Source: CAVOJV01 sp963696325 (GTDB taxonomy: Bacteria; Pseudomonadota; Gammaproteobacteria; Competibacterales; Competibacteraceae). Taken from it: a DNA stretch of 64,000 nt. This document shows, in pieces, positions 1 through 8,316 of the stretch. The notes beneath the pieces were generated by a model. It was not told the DNA's origin. It searched no databases and worked only from the letters and a program-made list of their open reading frames with translations. How positions within the stretch are numbered: the first letter of the stretch is position 1; every line of letters starts with the position of its first letter. Position numbers and translations under genes: made by a program. Where the stretch lies: assembly GCA_963696325.1 (NCBI GenBank), contig CAVOJV010000040.1, forward strand, positions 36,027-100,026, read 5' to 3'.

Positions 1-62
1 AAACGTGTCTTTTAACCCGTATTGTAACGTATGTTGCATGAACCCCTGCGTATTGTCATTAT
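1..62. repeat. Possible transposon end, two degenerate repeats
   Basis: Upstream of the first transposase fragment, two related stretches occur in reverse orientation: around 13-33 (containing AACCCGTATTGTAACG) and around 40-62 (containing AACCCCTGCGTATTGTCATT). Read on the minus strand both have the form ACAATACG followed by a GGTT-type tract, loosely like the array at 3002-3153. Phased repeats of this kind are typical transposase-binding sites, so this may be a transposon end cut by the window edge. Weak evidence. Confidence 0.25.
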
Positions 63-104
63 GTGACTACTGAGGATTCCCTCACGGTTCGGAAGGCGCT
101 TTCC

Positions 105-865
105 ATGCCCAAGAAACCCATTCCCGTCGAGATGCTGATCGACCTGAAGCGCCGCCTGGCCGCTTTCGCACCGCGCAGCCACGAACGGCGTCTCGTGATC
201 GCGGAGGCCGCCCACGTGTTGGGTGTTTCCGAGCAGACGCTGCATCGGGCGCTGGCCCAGCGATCCGGACCGGAGGCCTTGCGCCGCGCCGATCGGGGCA
301 CCCCTCGGGTATTGGCGCAAGATCAGCTGGAACGGTTCTGCGAACTGATCGCCGCTATCAAGGTCCGCACCTCGAACAAGAAGGGACGCCATCTGTCGAC
401 TGCCGAATCGATCCGCTTGATCGAAACCTTTGGCATCGAGACCCCTGACGGGTTGATTCAGGCCCCGGCCGGAACGCTGCACAAGACCACTGTCAACCGG
501 TATCTGCGCCAATGGGGCTATGACCGCACCACCTTGAGCCGCCAACCGGCCGCCGTCCATTTCCAGGCCGAACATAGCAACGATTGCTGGCAATTCGATC
601 TCAGCCCGTCCGACCTCAAGCACCTCAAAAAGCCCGCATGGGTGCGTGACGACCAGAAGCCACCGACACTGATGCTGTTCAGTGTCGTCGACGATCGCAG
701 CGGGGTGGCGTACCAGGAATACCATTGTGTCTACGGCGAAGACGTCGCATCAGCCCTGCACTTTTTATTCAATGCCATGCGCCCCAAGCATGACGAAGCT
801 TTCCCGTTTCAGGGTATCCCCCTGATGATCTACCTGGAATATGTTCCACGGAACATATTCCAGGT
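105..865 (+). pseudogene. Truncated integrase-type (rve) DDE transposase, left copy
   Basis: N-terminal part of a transposase with an rve/DDE integrase core. The start at ATG 105 is preceded by GGAAGG at 91-96, and the homologous copy starts at the equivalent residue. Residues 1-90 hold a helix-turn-helix region (ISVSEQTL-like VLGVSEQTLHRAL). The first two catalytic aspartates are visible in the motifs WQFDLSPSD and FSVVDDRSG. The coding sense ends at the palindrome 832-865, before the third catalytic residue (Glu), so no active enzyme can be made. The open frame continues to 1274, but only by reading the antisense of the second copy. It is clearly homologous, though not identical, to the minus-strand copy at 832-1592. 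The exact IS family is not recognised; IS481 or Mu-like integrase-type transposases are the closest in architecture. Confidence 0.75.
832..865. repeat. 34-bp perfect palindrome joining two transposase fragments
   Basis: Arms ACCTGGAATATGTTCC and GGAACATATTCCAGGT (16 bp each) flank a 2-bp centre AC. Each arm encodes the same transposase peptide (LEYVP.NIFQV) on opposite strands. The palindrome is therefore the exact junction where two homologous genes were fused tail to tail. Confidence 0.9.
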
Positions 866-1592
866 AAAGGTGTTCCGGAATCCCCTGAAAGGGCGTTTCC
901 GGCTTCTGCGACAGGGCATTGAACAGGAATTTGAGCGCCGATTCCGCATCCTCGCCGTAGACGCAGCGATATTCTTGGTAGGCGGCGCCGCTGCGGTCGT
1001 CCACCACGCTAAAAAGCATGAGCGTCGGCGACCCCTTGCCGGTCTCGATCCATTCCGGCGGCGGCACTTTTTTCAGGTCGGAGGGGCTCATGTCGAAATG
1101 CCAGAGTTCGTTCGAGTGATGGGCTTCGAAGCGCACCGCCGGCGGGGGTCGGGTCATGCGGGCGTGGTCGTATCCCCAGATCCTCAGCCAGCGGTTCACC
1201 GTGGTCGGGGCGAGCAGCCCCTTGGGTGCCTGAACGCGACCTTCCGGGGTATCGACGCCGTACTCTTCGAGTAACTCGATAGCGCGTACCGTGGATAGCT
1301 TTCGCCCCTTGCCATTCTCGGTGCGCACCTTCAGCGCGGCGACGATCTCGCAGTAGCGCCCCAGGTCCCTACCGGGTAGCACCCGCGGCGCACCGCGATC
1401 GGCCCGCCGCAACCCTTTCGAGCGATGGAGATCGCGCAGTTGCCGATACACTGAGGAAACGCTGACCCCATAGAGTTCGGCGACCCGCGCCATTTCCTCG
1501 GCGCGGCCAGCGCTGCGGGCCGCCAAGGTAGCCAGCCTCGCGCGCAGCGCAATCAGGGCCTCCGAGGGGATCCGCGCGGCGCTACGGCCCAT
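832..1592 (-). pseudogene. Truncated integrase-type (rve) DDE transposase, right copy
   Basis: Minus-strand homologue of the fragment at 105-865. The start is ATG 1592, overlapping the end of the resolvase gene by 11 bp, which indicates translational coupling in the intact element. An N-terminal helix-turn-helix (YGVSVSSVYRQL) and two catalytic aspartates (WHFDMSPSD, FSVVDDRSG) are present. The gene stops being sense-coding at the palindrome, before the catalytic Glu. It is close to the left copy along its whole length but with many substitutions, so the two are diverged relatives and not a fresh inverted duplication. Confidence 0.75.
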
Positions 1593-2145
1593 CAGAGAAC
1601 TCTTCCACATAGGCGTAGAGCGTGGGCTTGGAAATGCCCATGAGATTACAGATCTCTTTGACGGTGTGCCGGCGCGAGCGGTACAGCGCCATGACGTGGC
1701 GGCGCTTCTCGCGATCCAGCCTTTTCCGGCGCCCGCCCAGTCGGCCGCGAGCGCGGGCCGCCTCGAGGCCGGCTTGCGTCCGTTCACGGACCAGATTTCG
1801 CTCGAATTCGGCCAGGGCGCCGAACAGGTGGAAGACGAGCCGGCCACCGCTGGAGTTGGTGTCGATCGCCTCGTGGAGGCTCTTCAGGCCGGCGCCGCGT
1901 TGCTCGAGGTCCTCGGCCCGCGTGATCAGGTCTTTCAGCGACCGGCCCAGCCGATCCAAGCGCCACACCACCAGGGGGTCGCCGGCGCGCAGATCTTCGA
2001 ACGCGCGCTTCAGCCCGGGCCGTTCGGCCTTGGCGCCGCTGGCTTTGTCCCGATAGATGCGTTCGCAGCCCGCCGCCACCAAGGCGTCGTTCTGGAGGTC
2101 AAGATGTTGGTCATCCGTCGAGACCCGCGCGTAGCCAATGAGCAT
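1582..2145 (-). CDS. Serine recombinase (resolvase/invertase family)
   Basis: 187-aa small serine recombinase. The catalytic domain (about 1-135) begins with YARVSTDDQ, where Ser9 is the nucleophile, and has the conserved active-site segment RLDRLGRS and the helix-E type motif LAEFERNLVRERT. A C-terminal Hin/resolvase helix-turn-helix (about 140-185) contains the segment TVKEICNLMGIS. Length is normal for the family and the frame is intact. It ends inside the start of the minus-strand transposase (11-bp overlap), so the two formed one operon. The likely role is cointegrate resolution or inversion for the transposon whose transposase is now broken. An inverted repeat immediately upstream (2154-2202) is a candidate res or operator site. 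Confidence 0.85.
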   Translation of the reverse strand: MLIGYARVSTDDQHLDLQNDALVAAGCERIYRDKASGAKAERPGLKRAFEDLRAGDPLVVWRLDRLGRSLKDLITRAEDLEQRGAGLKSLHEAIDTNSSGGRLVFHLFGALAEFERNLVRERTQAGLEAARARGRLGGRRKRLDREKRRHVMALYRSRRHTVKEICNLMGISKPTLYAYVEEFSDGP

Positions 2146-2153
2146 CGTAGAAT

Positions 2154-2202
2154 GTCAAGAAACCCGTGATACACTTGAAAAATCATACGTTGATTTCTTG
2201 AC
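2154..2202. promoter_or_regulatory. Inverted repeat upstream of resolvase (possible res site)
   Basis: GTCAAGAAA at 2154-2162 and TTTCTTGAC at 2194-2202 form a perfect 9-bp inverted repeat just upstream of the resolvase start. Serine resolvases bind paired inverted sites there for recombination and autorepression. The rest of 2203-2445 shows no gene or obvious signal. Confidence 0.4.
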
Positions 2203-2445
2203 CGAGTAAACTGCCCATGATCAGCCAGCTTTTAGGAAACCACGGGAAGCTGGCCCGTGAGGGCAAGAAAACCTCCGTTTGGTTGCCCCCGACAAACACC
2301 CCGCGCCAGGTTCAGCTATTGGCAGATTCCTGCCCTTCATTGAATCTGGCGCGGCGAACCAGAAGGTTAGCGCCACCGTAGCGGCTGCTCGCTATCCTGT
2401 ACATTCTGACAGCAGTGTCAGTCCACTACCGGTTCGACAAGAGCG

Positions 2446-2793
2446 ATGAAAGACACCCTCGAAATCAAATGGCCGTGGGAAATGATCTGGATCGAGTATG
2501 CGGACGAGTTCATTGCCCAGATCAAGAACGCCTTGCCGCCTGATCATGAGAGGCGGACGCATGAGATTTTCCCCGGAATCAAGTGGGAGCGACGTTCGAT
2601 CTTCATCGTCAATGACGACACCACCGGGCAACGTATCCTCATGAACTTCGAGAAGACGGAACGCTGGAAAAAGACGAAGTTCAAGGTTCCGACTATGAAG
2701 GTGTTCAAAGACAACGCGGAGAGTGTGGAGATGATCGAGCGTGATTATTTGGCGCAATGCGCCAAATACAACGAAGACGGAACCCTGAAATGA
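2446..2793 (+). CDS. Hypothetical protein, possible transposon passenger
   Basis: 115-aa protein starting at ATG 2446, with a weak purine-rich ribosome-binding site (AGAGCG) just upstream. It is rich in charged and aromatic residues (Trp, Lys, Glu), has no signal peptide or membrane segment, and is predicted soluble. I do not recognise a family. It lies between the resolvase and the repeat array at 3002-3153, so it could be cargo of the same transposon. Codon use looks genuine, and no stronger overlapping frame exists. Confidence that it is a real gene is moderate. Confidence 0.5.
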   Translation: MKDTLEIKWPWEMIWIEYADEFIAQIKNALPPDHERRTHEIFPGIKWERRSIFIVNDDTTGQRILMNFEKTERWKKTKFKVPTMKVFKDNAESVEMIERDYLAQCAKYNEDGTLK

Positions 2794-3001
2794 GAGCCGA
2801 GCCAGCAGGTGCAGACGACGCGTTACCGCGCCTCTGACCTGCGCCGTCAAGCACATCGGACTCAACCAGCTGCTTTTAGGTCGATTCCGACCGTTCACGA
2901 TTCAACCTCGACAGCAGTGATAGGAGAGTATCGGCAGGAATCCCGCCCTTCGATCCCGCATCTTCGGCCTTCGAAACGGAGGCCCGGTCATTCAATGGCG
3001 C

Positions 3002-3153
3002 GTAATGTGGTTTGAACCCGATGACTGCAGTCTAGAGTCAATTATTGTGGTTTTAATGACAAGTAATGTGGTTTCAGAGCCGCCGATAGAATCAAATAAT
3101 CTGGTCGAGAAATCGCGATGATTGCGGTTCGAGCCACGGATGATTGCAGTTTG
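3002..3153 (+). repeat. Array of seven degenerate phased repeats (transposon end?)
   Basis: Seven related 14-17 bp units start near 3002, 3020, 3041, 3063, 3094, 3118 and 3139. Examples are GTAATGTGGTTTGA, ATTATTGTGGTTTTAA, GTAATGTGGTTTCA, GATGATTGCGGTTCGA and GATGATTGCAGTTTG. Most are spaced 18-23 bp apart, about two helical turns, as at transposon ends with several transposase-binding sites. The group II intron begins four bases after the last unit. The preceding stretch 2794-3001 contains no convincing gene. Confidence 0.55.
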
Positions 3154-3709
3154 TTAGTGTGACACGAGGTCGCATAGGTCAAGTGTCTGGATTGGTAAGG
3201 AACCGATGCCAGGCTGGGCCAGCATCCAAGGCCCATCTCTGTACTGGCGGGGCGCAGTGGGTAACTGCTGGGTCTCAAACAGCCAGTAAAAGCAAGAAGA
3301 AAGTAGGCAACCACCGCCGAAATCGATGCGAGGGGAAGTTGGAACGAGTTAAACGTCAGTGAAGCCTTGTCGGAAGCGTCGTTATGCAAGAGGGGACGAA
3401 AGTGGTTGACACGTCCTTGTTGGAGCAATGGTCAACAGGCGTTAGCGGTCCTGTTGAGAGGGTGCCCGGCTCCCGGCGTAGAGAGGCTAACTCGTCCAAC
3501 GTATCTTGCCGATGCGGAACGTGGCAACCCCGATGTGGTCTGGGACCTTCCCAGTCACCCCCTTGTAAAAGGGGGTTAATTCCACAGCGGGCACAGGACT
3601 GAGTTTGTCAACTTGCATTGGCCCCACTTTGATAATCTGATTTGGCCCCACCACGTTGCTGTTCATGGAGGCTCTCTCCCCAGAGAGAGCCGGTTGTGGT
3701 GGTAGTCTT

Positions 3710-4480
3710 TTAGCCCTCCGGTGGTGCGGTTGACGGATGGCGACGCAGGGCCTCCTGAAGGCGGATGGACTGCATGCCGGTTTCGATGAGGTGCGCCCGG
3801 TGGGTGAGTCGATCAATCACGGCCCGACAGAGGCGGGGATCCGGGAAGACCGCGGTCCACTCCCCGAAGGGCAGATTAGTGGTCAACACCAAGGCCCGCC
3901 GTTCATGGCGCTCGCTGAGCACCTGAAACAGCAGTTCGGCATCGGCCTTGCTGAGCGGCAGGTAACCCAGTTCATCGAGGACGAGTAAATCCAGCCGACG
4001 GTAGCGGCCCACGAGCCGCCCTAACTCGCGGGCATCCTTGGCTTCAACCAGTTCATTGACCAGTCGCCCGGCACTGGCAAAGCGTACCGCCCGCCCCTGG
4101 TTGGCCGCCGCTACCCCCAGGGCGGTCGCCAAGTGTGTCTTGCCCGTACCCGGTTCCCCCATCAGGATCACGGTTTCAGCCCGGTCGATGTAGTCGCCCT
4201 CGGCCAACTGCCGGATCTGCACTTCCGGGAGCGCCGGGGCACGCCGGAAGTCGAAGCTGGCCAGGGTCTTGGGCAACGGGAACCCGGCTTCCTTGAGTCG
4301 CCGGGCCGCTCGATGGGCTGCCCGCTCGGCGACTTCCAGTTCCAGTACCTGCTGGAGGTAGGGCAGCGGTCCCTGCCCTTGCCGGTGGGCGGCTTCCGCT
4401 AAGCGTTCCGCCTCGCGGGCTACCGTGGGCAGCTTGAGGGTCTGACACAGGGCTTTAAGCCCTAGCGCTGGGGCCGCCAT
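3710..4480 (-). CDS. istB: IstB transposition helper ATPase
   Basis: 256-aa AAA+ ATPase of IS21 elements. IstB assembles on target DNA with ATP and activates the IstA transposase. Visible motifs are the N-terminal three-helix adaptor (about 1-70), Walker A GEPGTGKT at 108-115, Walker B LLVLDELGY, and the sensor-type LVLTTNLPFGEW segment characteristic of IstB. Length is normal (about 250 aa). The start overlaps the end of istA by 26 bp, the usual IS21 arrangement for coupled translation. The frame is intact. A confusion with DnaC-like helicase loaders is possible in principle, but the partner gene settles the identity. Confidence 0.96.
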   Translation of the reverse strand: MAAPALGLKALCQTLKLPTVAREAERLAEAAHRQGQGPLPYLQQVLELEVAERAAHRAARRLKEAGFPLPKTLASFDFRRAPALPEVQIRQLAEGDYIDRAETVILMGEPGTGKTHLATALGVAAANQGRAVRFASAGRLVNELVEAKDARELGRLVGRYRRLDLLVLDELGYLPLSKADAELLFQVLSERHERRALVLTTNLPFGEWTAVFPDPRLCRAVIDRLTHRAHLIETGMQSIRLQEALRRHPSTAPPEG

Positions 4481-6023
4481 GGGTCACCTCCACCGCTTGA
4501 CTCGGCCGCAGGCCATCATAGAGGTGCAGACTCTCCGGACGGGTCTGACCGTAGCGGGCGAGGGCTCCCAATTCCCCAACCACCGCTGGCGGGGCGGGAC
4601 AGGCTCCCTGCTGACGCACCAGGACCGCAATCGCCCCGGCGTCGCAGCAACCCAGGGCTACCGCCTGCGTGACGGCCTGATGCACTGCCGCCGAGTCGTT
4701 GTCGCGATGCAGCAGAAGCACCTGGAGCAGCTGCCGAGTCCCCTCGGTGTCCCCATAGCGCTGTTTCAACACCCCGAACAAGCGGTCATACCCGGGGGGC
4801 CACTGACCGGTCTCGCGGGCTTGGCGCAGGGCGCGGGCGTTCGCCAGGGCACCCGGCTTGACCTGCAACCGCTCCCAGTAGTGATCCAGCACCCAGTGCT
4901 CCCCAAACCGGCCTGGCAGTCGTTCATGGGTGGCCACGCTCCGCCCCTTGTGTAGCACCTCCCAGTGCTGGGCATGCAGCTGTACCTCCACCGGCTGGCC
5001 TACCAACGCCACCGGCACCGAGTAGTGGTTGGTGCGGACGCGGACGCGGCTACTGCTGTCCACCCGACAGGTCAGCACCTCCGCCGTGGCAAACGGCGTC
5101 GCCGGTAATGGCCGCAACACCCCTTGCGCTTGCGTCCAGTCCATCGCGACCGAACGGTCCCGGCCCGTGATCTGCCTCCCCCCGTCGGCTTCGCAGGCCC
5201 GGTGGAGATAGCTATTTAACGCCGCCAAGTCCGCCATGACCGGGACCGGGACCAGGTGATTCCGCCGGAACCGGCCCACCGTCCCCTCCACCCCGCCTTT
5301 TTCATGGGCGCCGGCCAAGCCCGGTTGGCAGAAGTCGGCCGCAAACAAGTAATGGGAACGCAGGGCGATGAACCGGTCTGTCTCCTCCCGGCGCCGCCCG
5401 CGCAGCACCTTTTTCACCGCCAACCCCAGGTTGTCATACCGGAGCCGGGCAAAAACCCCGCCAAAGTCTGCGAAGGCCGCGACGTGCGCTTCCAGGAAGG
5501 CTGGCTGGGTCTGGCACCAACAGGCCCGATGAAACTCCCGGCCACTGAAGCAGGCGCGCATGACAAAAAACTGCACGGTTCGCCGCCCCTCGGGGAAATC
5601 CACCGCCGCCTCATACCAATCCACCTGCGCCTCCTCACCCGGCCCATAGCTTTGCGGTACCAAGGCTTCTGCCGGCGGACCCAACCCGCGTCGTTGCTGG
5701 CTCACGTACCTCCGCACGGTCACTGCCGCTCCCGGGTAGCCGTGCTCCCGGACTAACCGCTGATAAACCCGGGTCCCGGTATGCCGCTGCTTGGGCGGCG
5801 CCTCCCGATCCGCGGCCAGCCAGCCATCAATGACCTGCCGCAAGGCCCGCGTTAACACCCAGGGTTCTCGCACCGGCGCCTTCCGCCGCGGAGGGAGTGC
5901 CGCTGCCAGCGCTTGCCGCACCGTCCGCCGATGCACTTGCCGCAGCCGAGCAAGGTGTCGGATGCCGTGGCCCCCGACGTAATAGTCGCGTCTGATCAGC
6001 TCAAATAGCTCCACTTTGGTCAC
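4455..6023 (-). CDS. istA: IstA transposase (IS21 family)
   Basis: 522-aa IS21 transposase. An N-terminal helix-turn-helix region (about 1-60, RRDYYVGGHGIRHLARL) is followed by an rve DDE core (about 130-290). The catalytic residues appear as QVDWYEA (Asp), RYDNLGLAV (Asp) and EKGGVEGTVG (Glu). A C-terminal beta-rich region follows. Length and domain order match full IstA proteins. It is the upstream gene of the istAB operon and lies wholly inside the element bounded by TGAGTTTG ends. No frameshift is seen. Confidence 0.96.
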   Translation of the reverse strand: MTKVELFELIRRDYYVGGHGIRHLARLRQVHRRTVRQALAAALPPRRKAPVREPWVLTRALRQVIDGWLAADREAPPKQRHTGTRVYQRLVREHGYPGAAVTVRRYVSQQRRGLGPPAEALVPQSYGPGEEAQVDWYEAAVDFPEGRRTVQFFVMRACFSGREFHRACWCQTQPAFLEAHVAAFADFGGVFARLRYDNLGLAVKKVLRGRRREETDRFIALRSHYLFAADFCQPGLAGAHEKGGVEGTVGRFRRNHLVPVPVMADLAALNSYLHRACEADGGRQITGRDRSVAMDWTQAQGVLRPLPATPFATAEVLTCRVDSSSRVRVRTNHYSVPVALVGQPVEVQLHAQHWEVLHKGRSVATHERLPGRFGEHWVLDHYWERLQVKPGALANARALRQARETGQWPPGYDRLFGVLKQRYGDTEGTRQLLQVLLLHRDNDSAAVHQAVTQAVALGCCDAGAIAVLVRQQGACPAPPAVVGELGALARYGQTRPESLHLYDGLRPSQAVEVTHGGPSARA

Positions 6024-6308
6024 CTCTCATACCCTCGCTGTTACTGTGACATCGAGCGCCACAGACTACGGCAAAGGGGGATGGGGGTGGGGCCAACTCT
6101 CGATATCAAAATCCCTTCAAGTGGGGCCAAATCAAGTTAGCAAACTCACAGGACGACTCAAGAAGCGAAGGCTGGCAGACCGAAAGGTCAGGGGAACCCA
6201 TAACCCGCCAGATAGCGCCGATGGCGTAACCCGAAAGGGTGCTGACGTGAGTCCGGTGATTGACCCAAAGAACGCCGTACGGGTACTGAAATCCGGAGGA
6301 AAAGGTAG

Positions 6309-8006
6309 ATGCAGCCTGCTGCAAACGTAACTTCGGGTGCGATCCTGGACTGGCAAGCCATCGACTGGAAGCGGGTCTATCGGATCGTGAAGAACCTAAG
6401 ACAGCGGATCTTTCGGGCGTCCAGAGAGGGCGATCTGAGGAAAGTCAGATCGCTCCAGCGACTGATGCTGAGGTGCCGGTCGAACGTCTTGGAGAGCGTT
6501 CGACGAGTCACCCAGGTGAACCAGGGAAAACACACGCCGGGAATCGACAAGATTCTGGTGAAAACGCCGGAAGCGCGAGGCGCGCTGTGCAGGAAACTCA
6601 GCCACCTTGAACTTCACAAGGTTCATCCGGTGCGAAGGGTTTATATACCCAAGAAGAAGGGAAGGCGGCCGCTGGGTATTCCCACTATTGAAGACCGTTG
6701 CGTCCAAGCCATGGTGAAAAACGCCCTGGAACCCTACTGGGAAGCACGATTCGAGGGCATCAGCTATGGCTTTCGCCCCGGTCGGGGATGCCACGATGCC
6801 ATCGAGAAGATTTTTCGGCTCGCGCGGTCGAACACCACACGTCCATGGGTGGTAGACGCTGACATCAAAGGCGCATTCGATCATATCGAGCACGCCGCTC
6901 TACTCAAGGCCATCGGCAACTTCCCCGCCCGGGGGTTGATCGTCCAATGGCTGAAAGCGGGATATGTGGAACACGGCAACACCTACCCGACCGAAAGCGG
7001 CACGCCGCAGGGGGGTGTAATCAGCCCGGTATTGTTGAATGTAGCCCTGCACGGCATGGAACAGGCCCTGGGGATTCGTTACACCGCCCGCGGTCAGGCA
7101 CAGGGCCAATATGCTCTGGTGAGATACGCCGATGACCTGGTGGTGTTTTGCCCCACCCGCGAAGCAGCCGAGGAAGCGAAGGACAGACTGGCGGATTGGC
7201 TCAAGCCACGGGGACTCCGATTGTCGGAGGACAAGACCCGTCTGAGCCATCTCACGGAAGGATTTAACTTTCTCGGCTTTAACATCCGCCACTACGCCAC
7301 CCCCAACAGCTCGCGCAGTGGCCACAAGCTGCTCATCAAACCGAGCCGAGACTCCGTCAACCAACTGAAACGGAGACTGAAAGGGATCTGGCGCCAACAG
7401 GTGGGAACCCCGACCGGATGGCTCATCAAGGAACTCAACCCGATCATTCGAGGTTGGAGCAACTACTTCCGAACCGGCGTGGCCAAGGAAATCTTTGCCG
7501 ACCTGGATAACTTCATGCATCAGCGGGCGAAACGATACGTGAAGCGCCGACATCCCACGCAAACGGGCTGGTGGCGAACAGCGAAATATTGGGGCCAAAC
7601 CCAGGAACACCCGCAAGACCGATGGGTTTTCATGGATAAAGAAACCGGCGTAGCACTCCGAAAATTCGCCTGGACGCGAATCGTGCGACATCGGATGGTA
7701 CCCAAGACCCATTCCCCGGACGACCCTTCCCTAAAGGACTATTGGCAACAACGACGGACCCGTGGCGCCCCGGAAAAACGTCAACATCGACCGCTTTTCA
7801 GGTGGCAACACGGCCTCTGTCCCGTTTGCCATCAACCTTTGGAGAATGGTGAGGAGCTCCATGTCCATCATGAAGTTCCCAAGAACGGCGGGGGCACGGA
7901 TGACCTCGCTAATCTGCGACTACTCCACTTGTATTGTCATCACCAACTCCACAGCACCCGCGCACCTCTGGAAGTACGTCAATTGCTTGAGCCGTGTACT
8001 CGGTGA
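6309..8006 (+). CDS. ltrA: Group II intron reverse transcriptase/maturase with HNH domain
   Basis: 565-aa intron-encoded protein that helps splicing and carries out target-primed reverse transcription. The start ATG 6309 follows GGAGGAAAAGGT. The order is RT domains 0-7 (about 60-330) with GTPQGG and the catalytic YADD at 273-276, maturase domain X (about 350-430, GWSNYFR), and a C-terminal HNH endonuclease (about 504-550) with CPVC, HVHHEVPKNGGG and YCHHQLH. All catalytic motifs are present and the frame is intact, so the protein could be made even though its intron RNA is split upstream by the IS21 element. It could then act in trans on other intron copies. Confidence 0.96.
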   Translation: MQPAANVTSGAILDWQAIDWKRVYRIVKNLRQRIFRASREGDLRKVRSLQRLMLRCRSNVLESVRRVTQVNQGKHTPGIDKILVKTPEARGALCRKLSHLELHKVHPVRRVYIPKKKGRRPLGIPTIEDRCVQAMVKNALEPYWEARFEGISYGFRPGRGCHDAIEKIFRLARSNTTRPWVVDADIKGAFDHIEHAALLKAIGNFPARGLIVQWLKAGYVEHGNTYPTESGTPQGGVISPVLLNVALHGMEQALGIRYTARGQAQGQYALVRYADDLVVFCPTREAAEEAKDRLADWLKPRGLRLSEDKTRLSHLTEGFNFLGFNIRHYATPNSSRSGHKLLIKPSRDSVNQLKRRLKGIWRQQVGTPTGWLIKELNPIIRGWSNYFRTGVAKEIFADLDNFMHQRAKRYVKRRHPTQTGWWRTAKYWGQTQEHPQDRWVFMDKETGVALRKFAWTRIVRHRMVPKTHSPDDPSLKDYWQQRRTRGAPEKRQHRPLFRWQHGLCPVCHQPLENGEELHVHHEVPKNGGGTDDLANLRLLHLYCHHQLHSTRAPLEVRQLLEPCTR

Positions 8007-8066
8007 CGGGTACGCACGGTTCTGAGGGGGCGGGGTGGTGGTGACATCACCTCGCTACCCGACCAC
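7989..8066 (+). ncRNA. Group II intron domains V and VI
   Basis: Domain V is the hairpin 7989-8022: GAGCCGTGT at its 5' side pairs with GCACGGTTC at its 3' side, with an internal bulge and a GTGA-type tip. This is the catalytic signature of group II introns. The following imperfect hairpin (about 8025-8063) with CTACCCGAC on the 3' side fits domain VI, including an unpaired A that could be the branch point. Confidence 0.8.
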
Positions 8067-8312
8067 CTACCGGTTATTCCAGCCGGGGTGACGGTAGTGA
8101 GGGGAATAACACCGATGAAACGGATGACGCCAGGTGCAGCGCGGGGTGTGGTAATGGCGATGAGGGTACTCGCAGTGACGATGATGATGGGACCAGTAAC
8201 ACTGACGGGAATCTTGAGAATGCGCCACAACGGGAGAGCTCATGAATAACGAACTCATGAATAACAGCACACCCATGCCCAGCACGGCACGTATCCGAGA
8301 CTTGCCAACCAT
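8067..8312 (-). CDS. Small secreted histidine/tyrosine-rich protein
   Basis: 81-aa protein with a clear signal peptide (about 1-30: charged start, hydrophobic core, cleavage near VVA-HSQ). A short mature part very rich in His, Tyr, Arg, Pro and Cys follows (for example HHHRHCEYPHRHYH). Such peptides are often periplasmic metal-binding or of unknown role; no family assignment is made. Two insertions frame the gene. The group II intron 3' end abuts its TAG stop at 8067-8069, and the ISAzo13-like element starts five bases upstream of its ATG. The native ribosome-binding site appears to have been separated, because GGGTGAGG is found on the far side of the IS (9665-9672, minus strand). Expression is therefore doubtful. 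Confidence 0.55.
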   Translation of the reverse strand: MVGKSRIRAVLGMGVLLFMSSLFMSSPVVAHSQDSRQCYWSHHHRHCEYPHRHYHTPRCTWRHPFHRCYSPHYRHPGWNNR

Positions 8313-8316
8313 CTTA

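Larger units (their letters stand above)
3600..6148 (-). mobile_element. IS21-family insertion sequence
   Basis: A complete 2,549-bp element encoding IstA and IstB on the minus strand. Both ends begin TGAGTTTG and carry further internal copies of a TTGGCCCCAC repeat, the multiple terminal repeats typical of IS21. The six bases CAGGAC occur directly before (3594-3599) and directly after (6149-6154) the element as a perfect target-site duplication. Both genes are intact, so it may be active. It sits inside the group II intron. Confidence 0.93.
3157..8066 (+). mobile_element. Group II intron interrupted by an IS21-family element
   Basis: The intron starts at GTGTGAC (3157), matching the GUGYG 5' consensus, and ends near 8066 (...CCAC, an AY end) after recognisable domains V and VI. 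The RNA part runs 3157-3599, is interrupted by IS21 (3600-6148), and resumes at 6155 with the rest of domains I-IV, the intron-encoded protein in domain IV and the 3' domains. Removing the IS and one copy of the target duplication leaves an intron of about 2.36 kb, a normal size. It cannot splice correctly as it stands unless the inserted 2.5 kb is tolerated within the RNA. The 3' boundary is uncertain by a few bases. Confidence 0.8.

Noticed and set aside
63..1274. A single 403-aa frame across both transposase fragments
   Set aside because: Its second half is the antisense of the right copy read across the palindrome; only 105-865 is sense-coding.
2809..3015. 68-aa frame downstream of the 115-aa hypothetical gene
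   Set aside because: No ribosome-binding site, unlikely composition, and it overlaps the phased repeat array.
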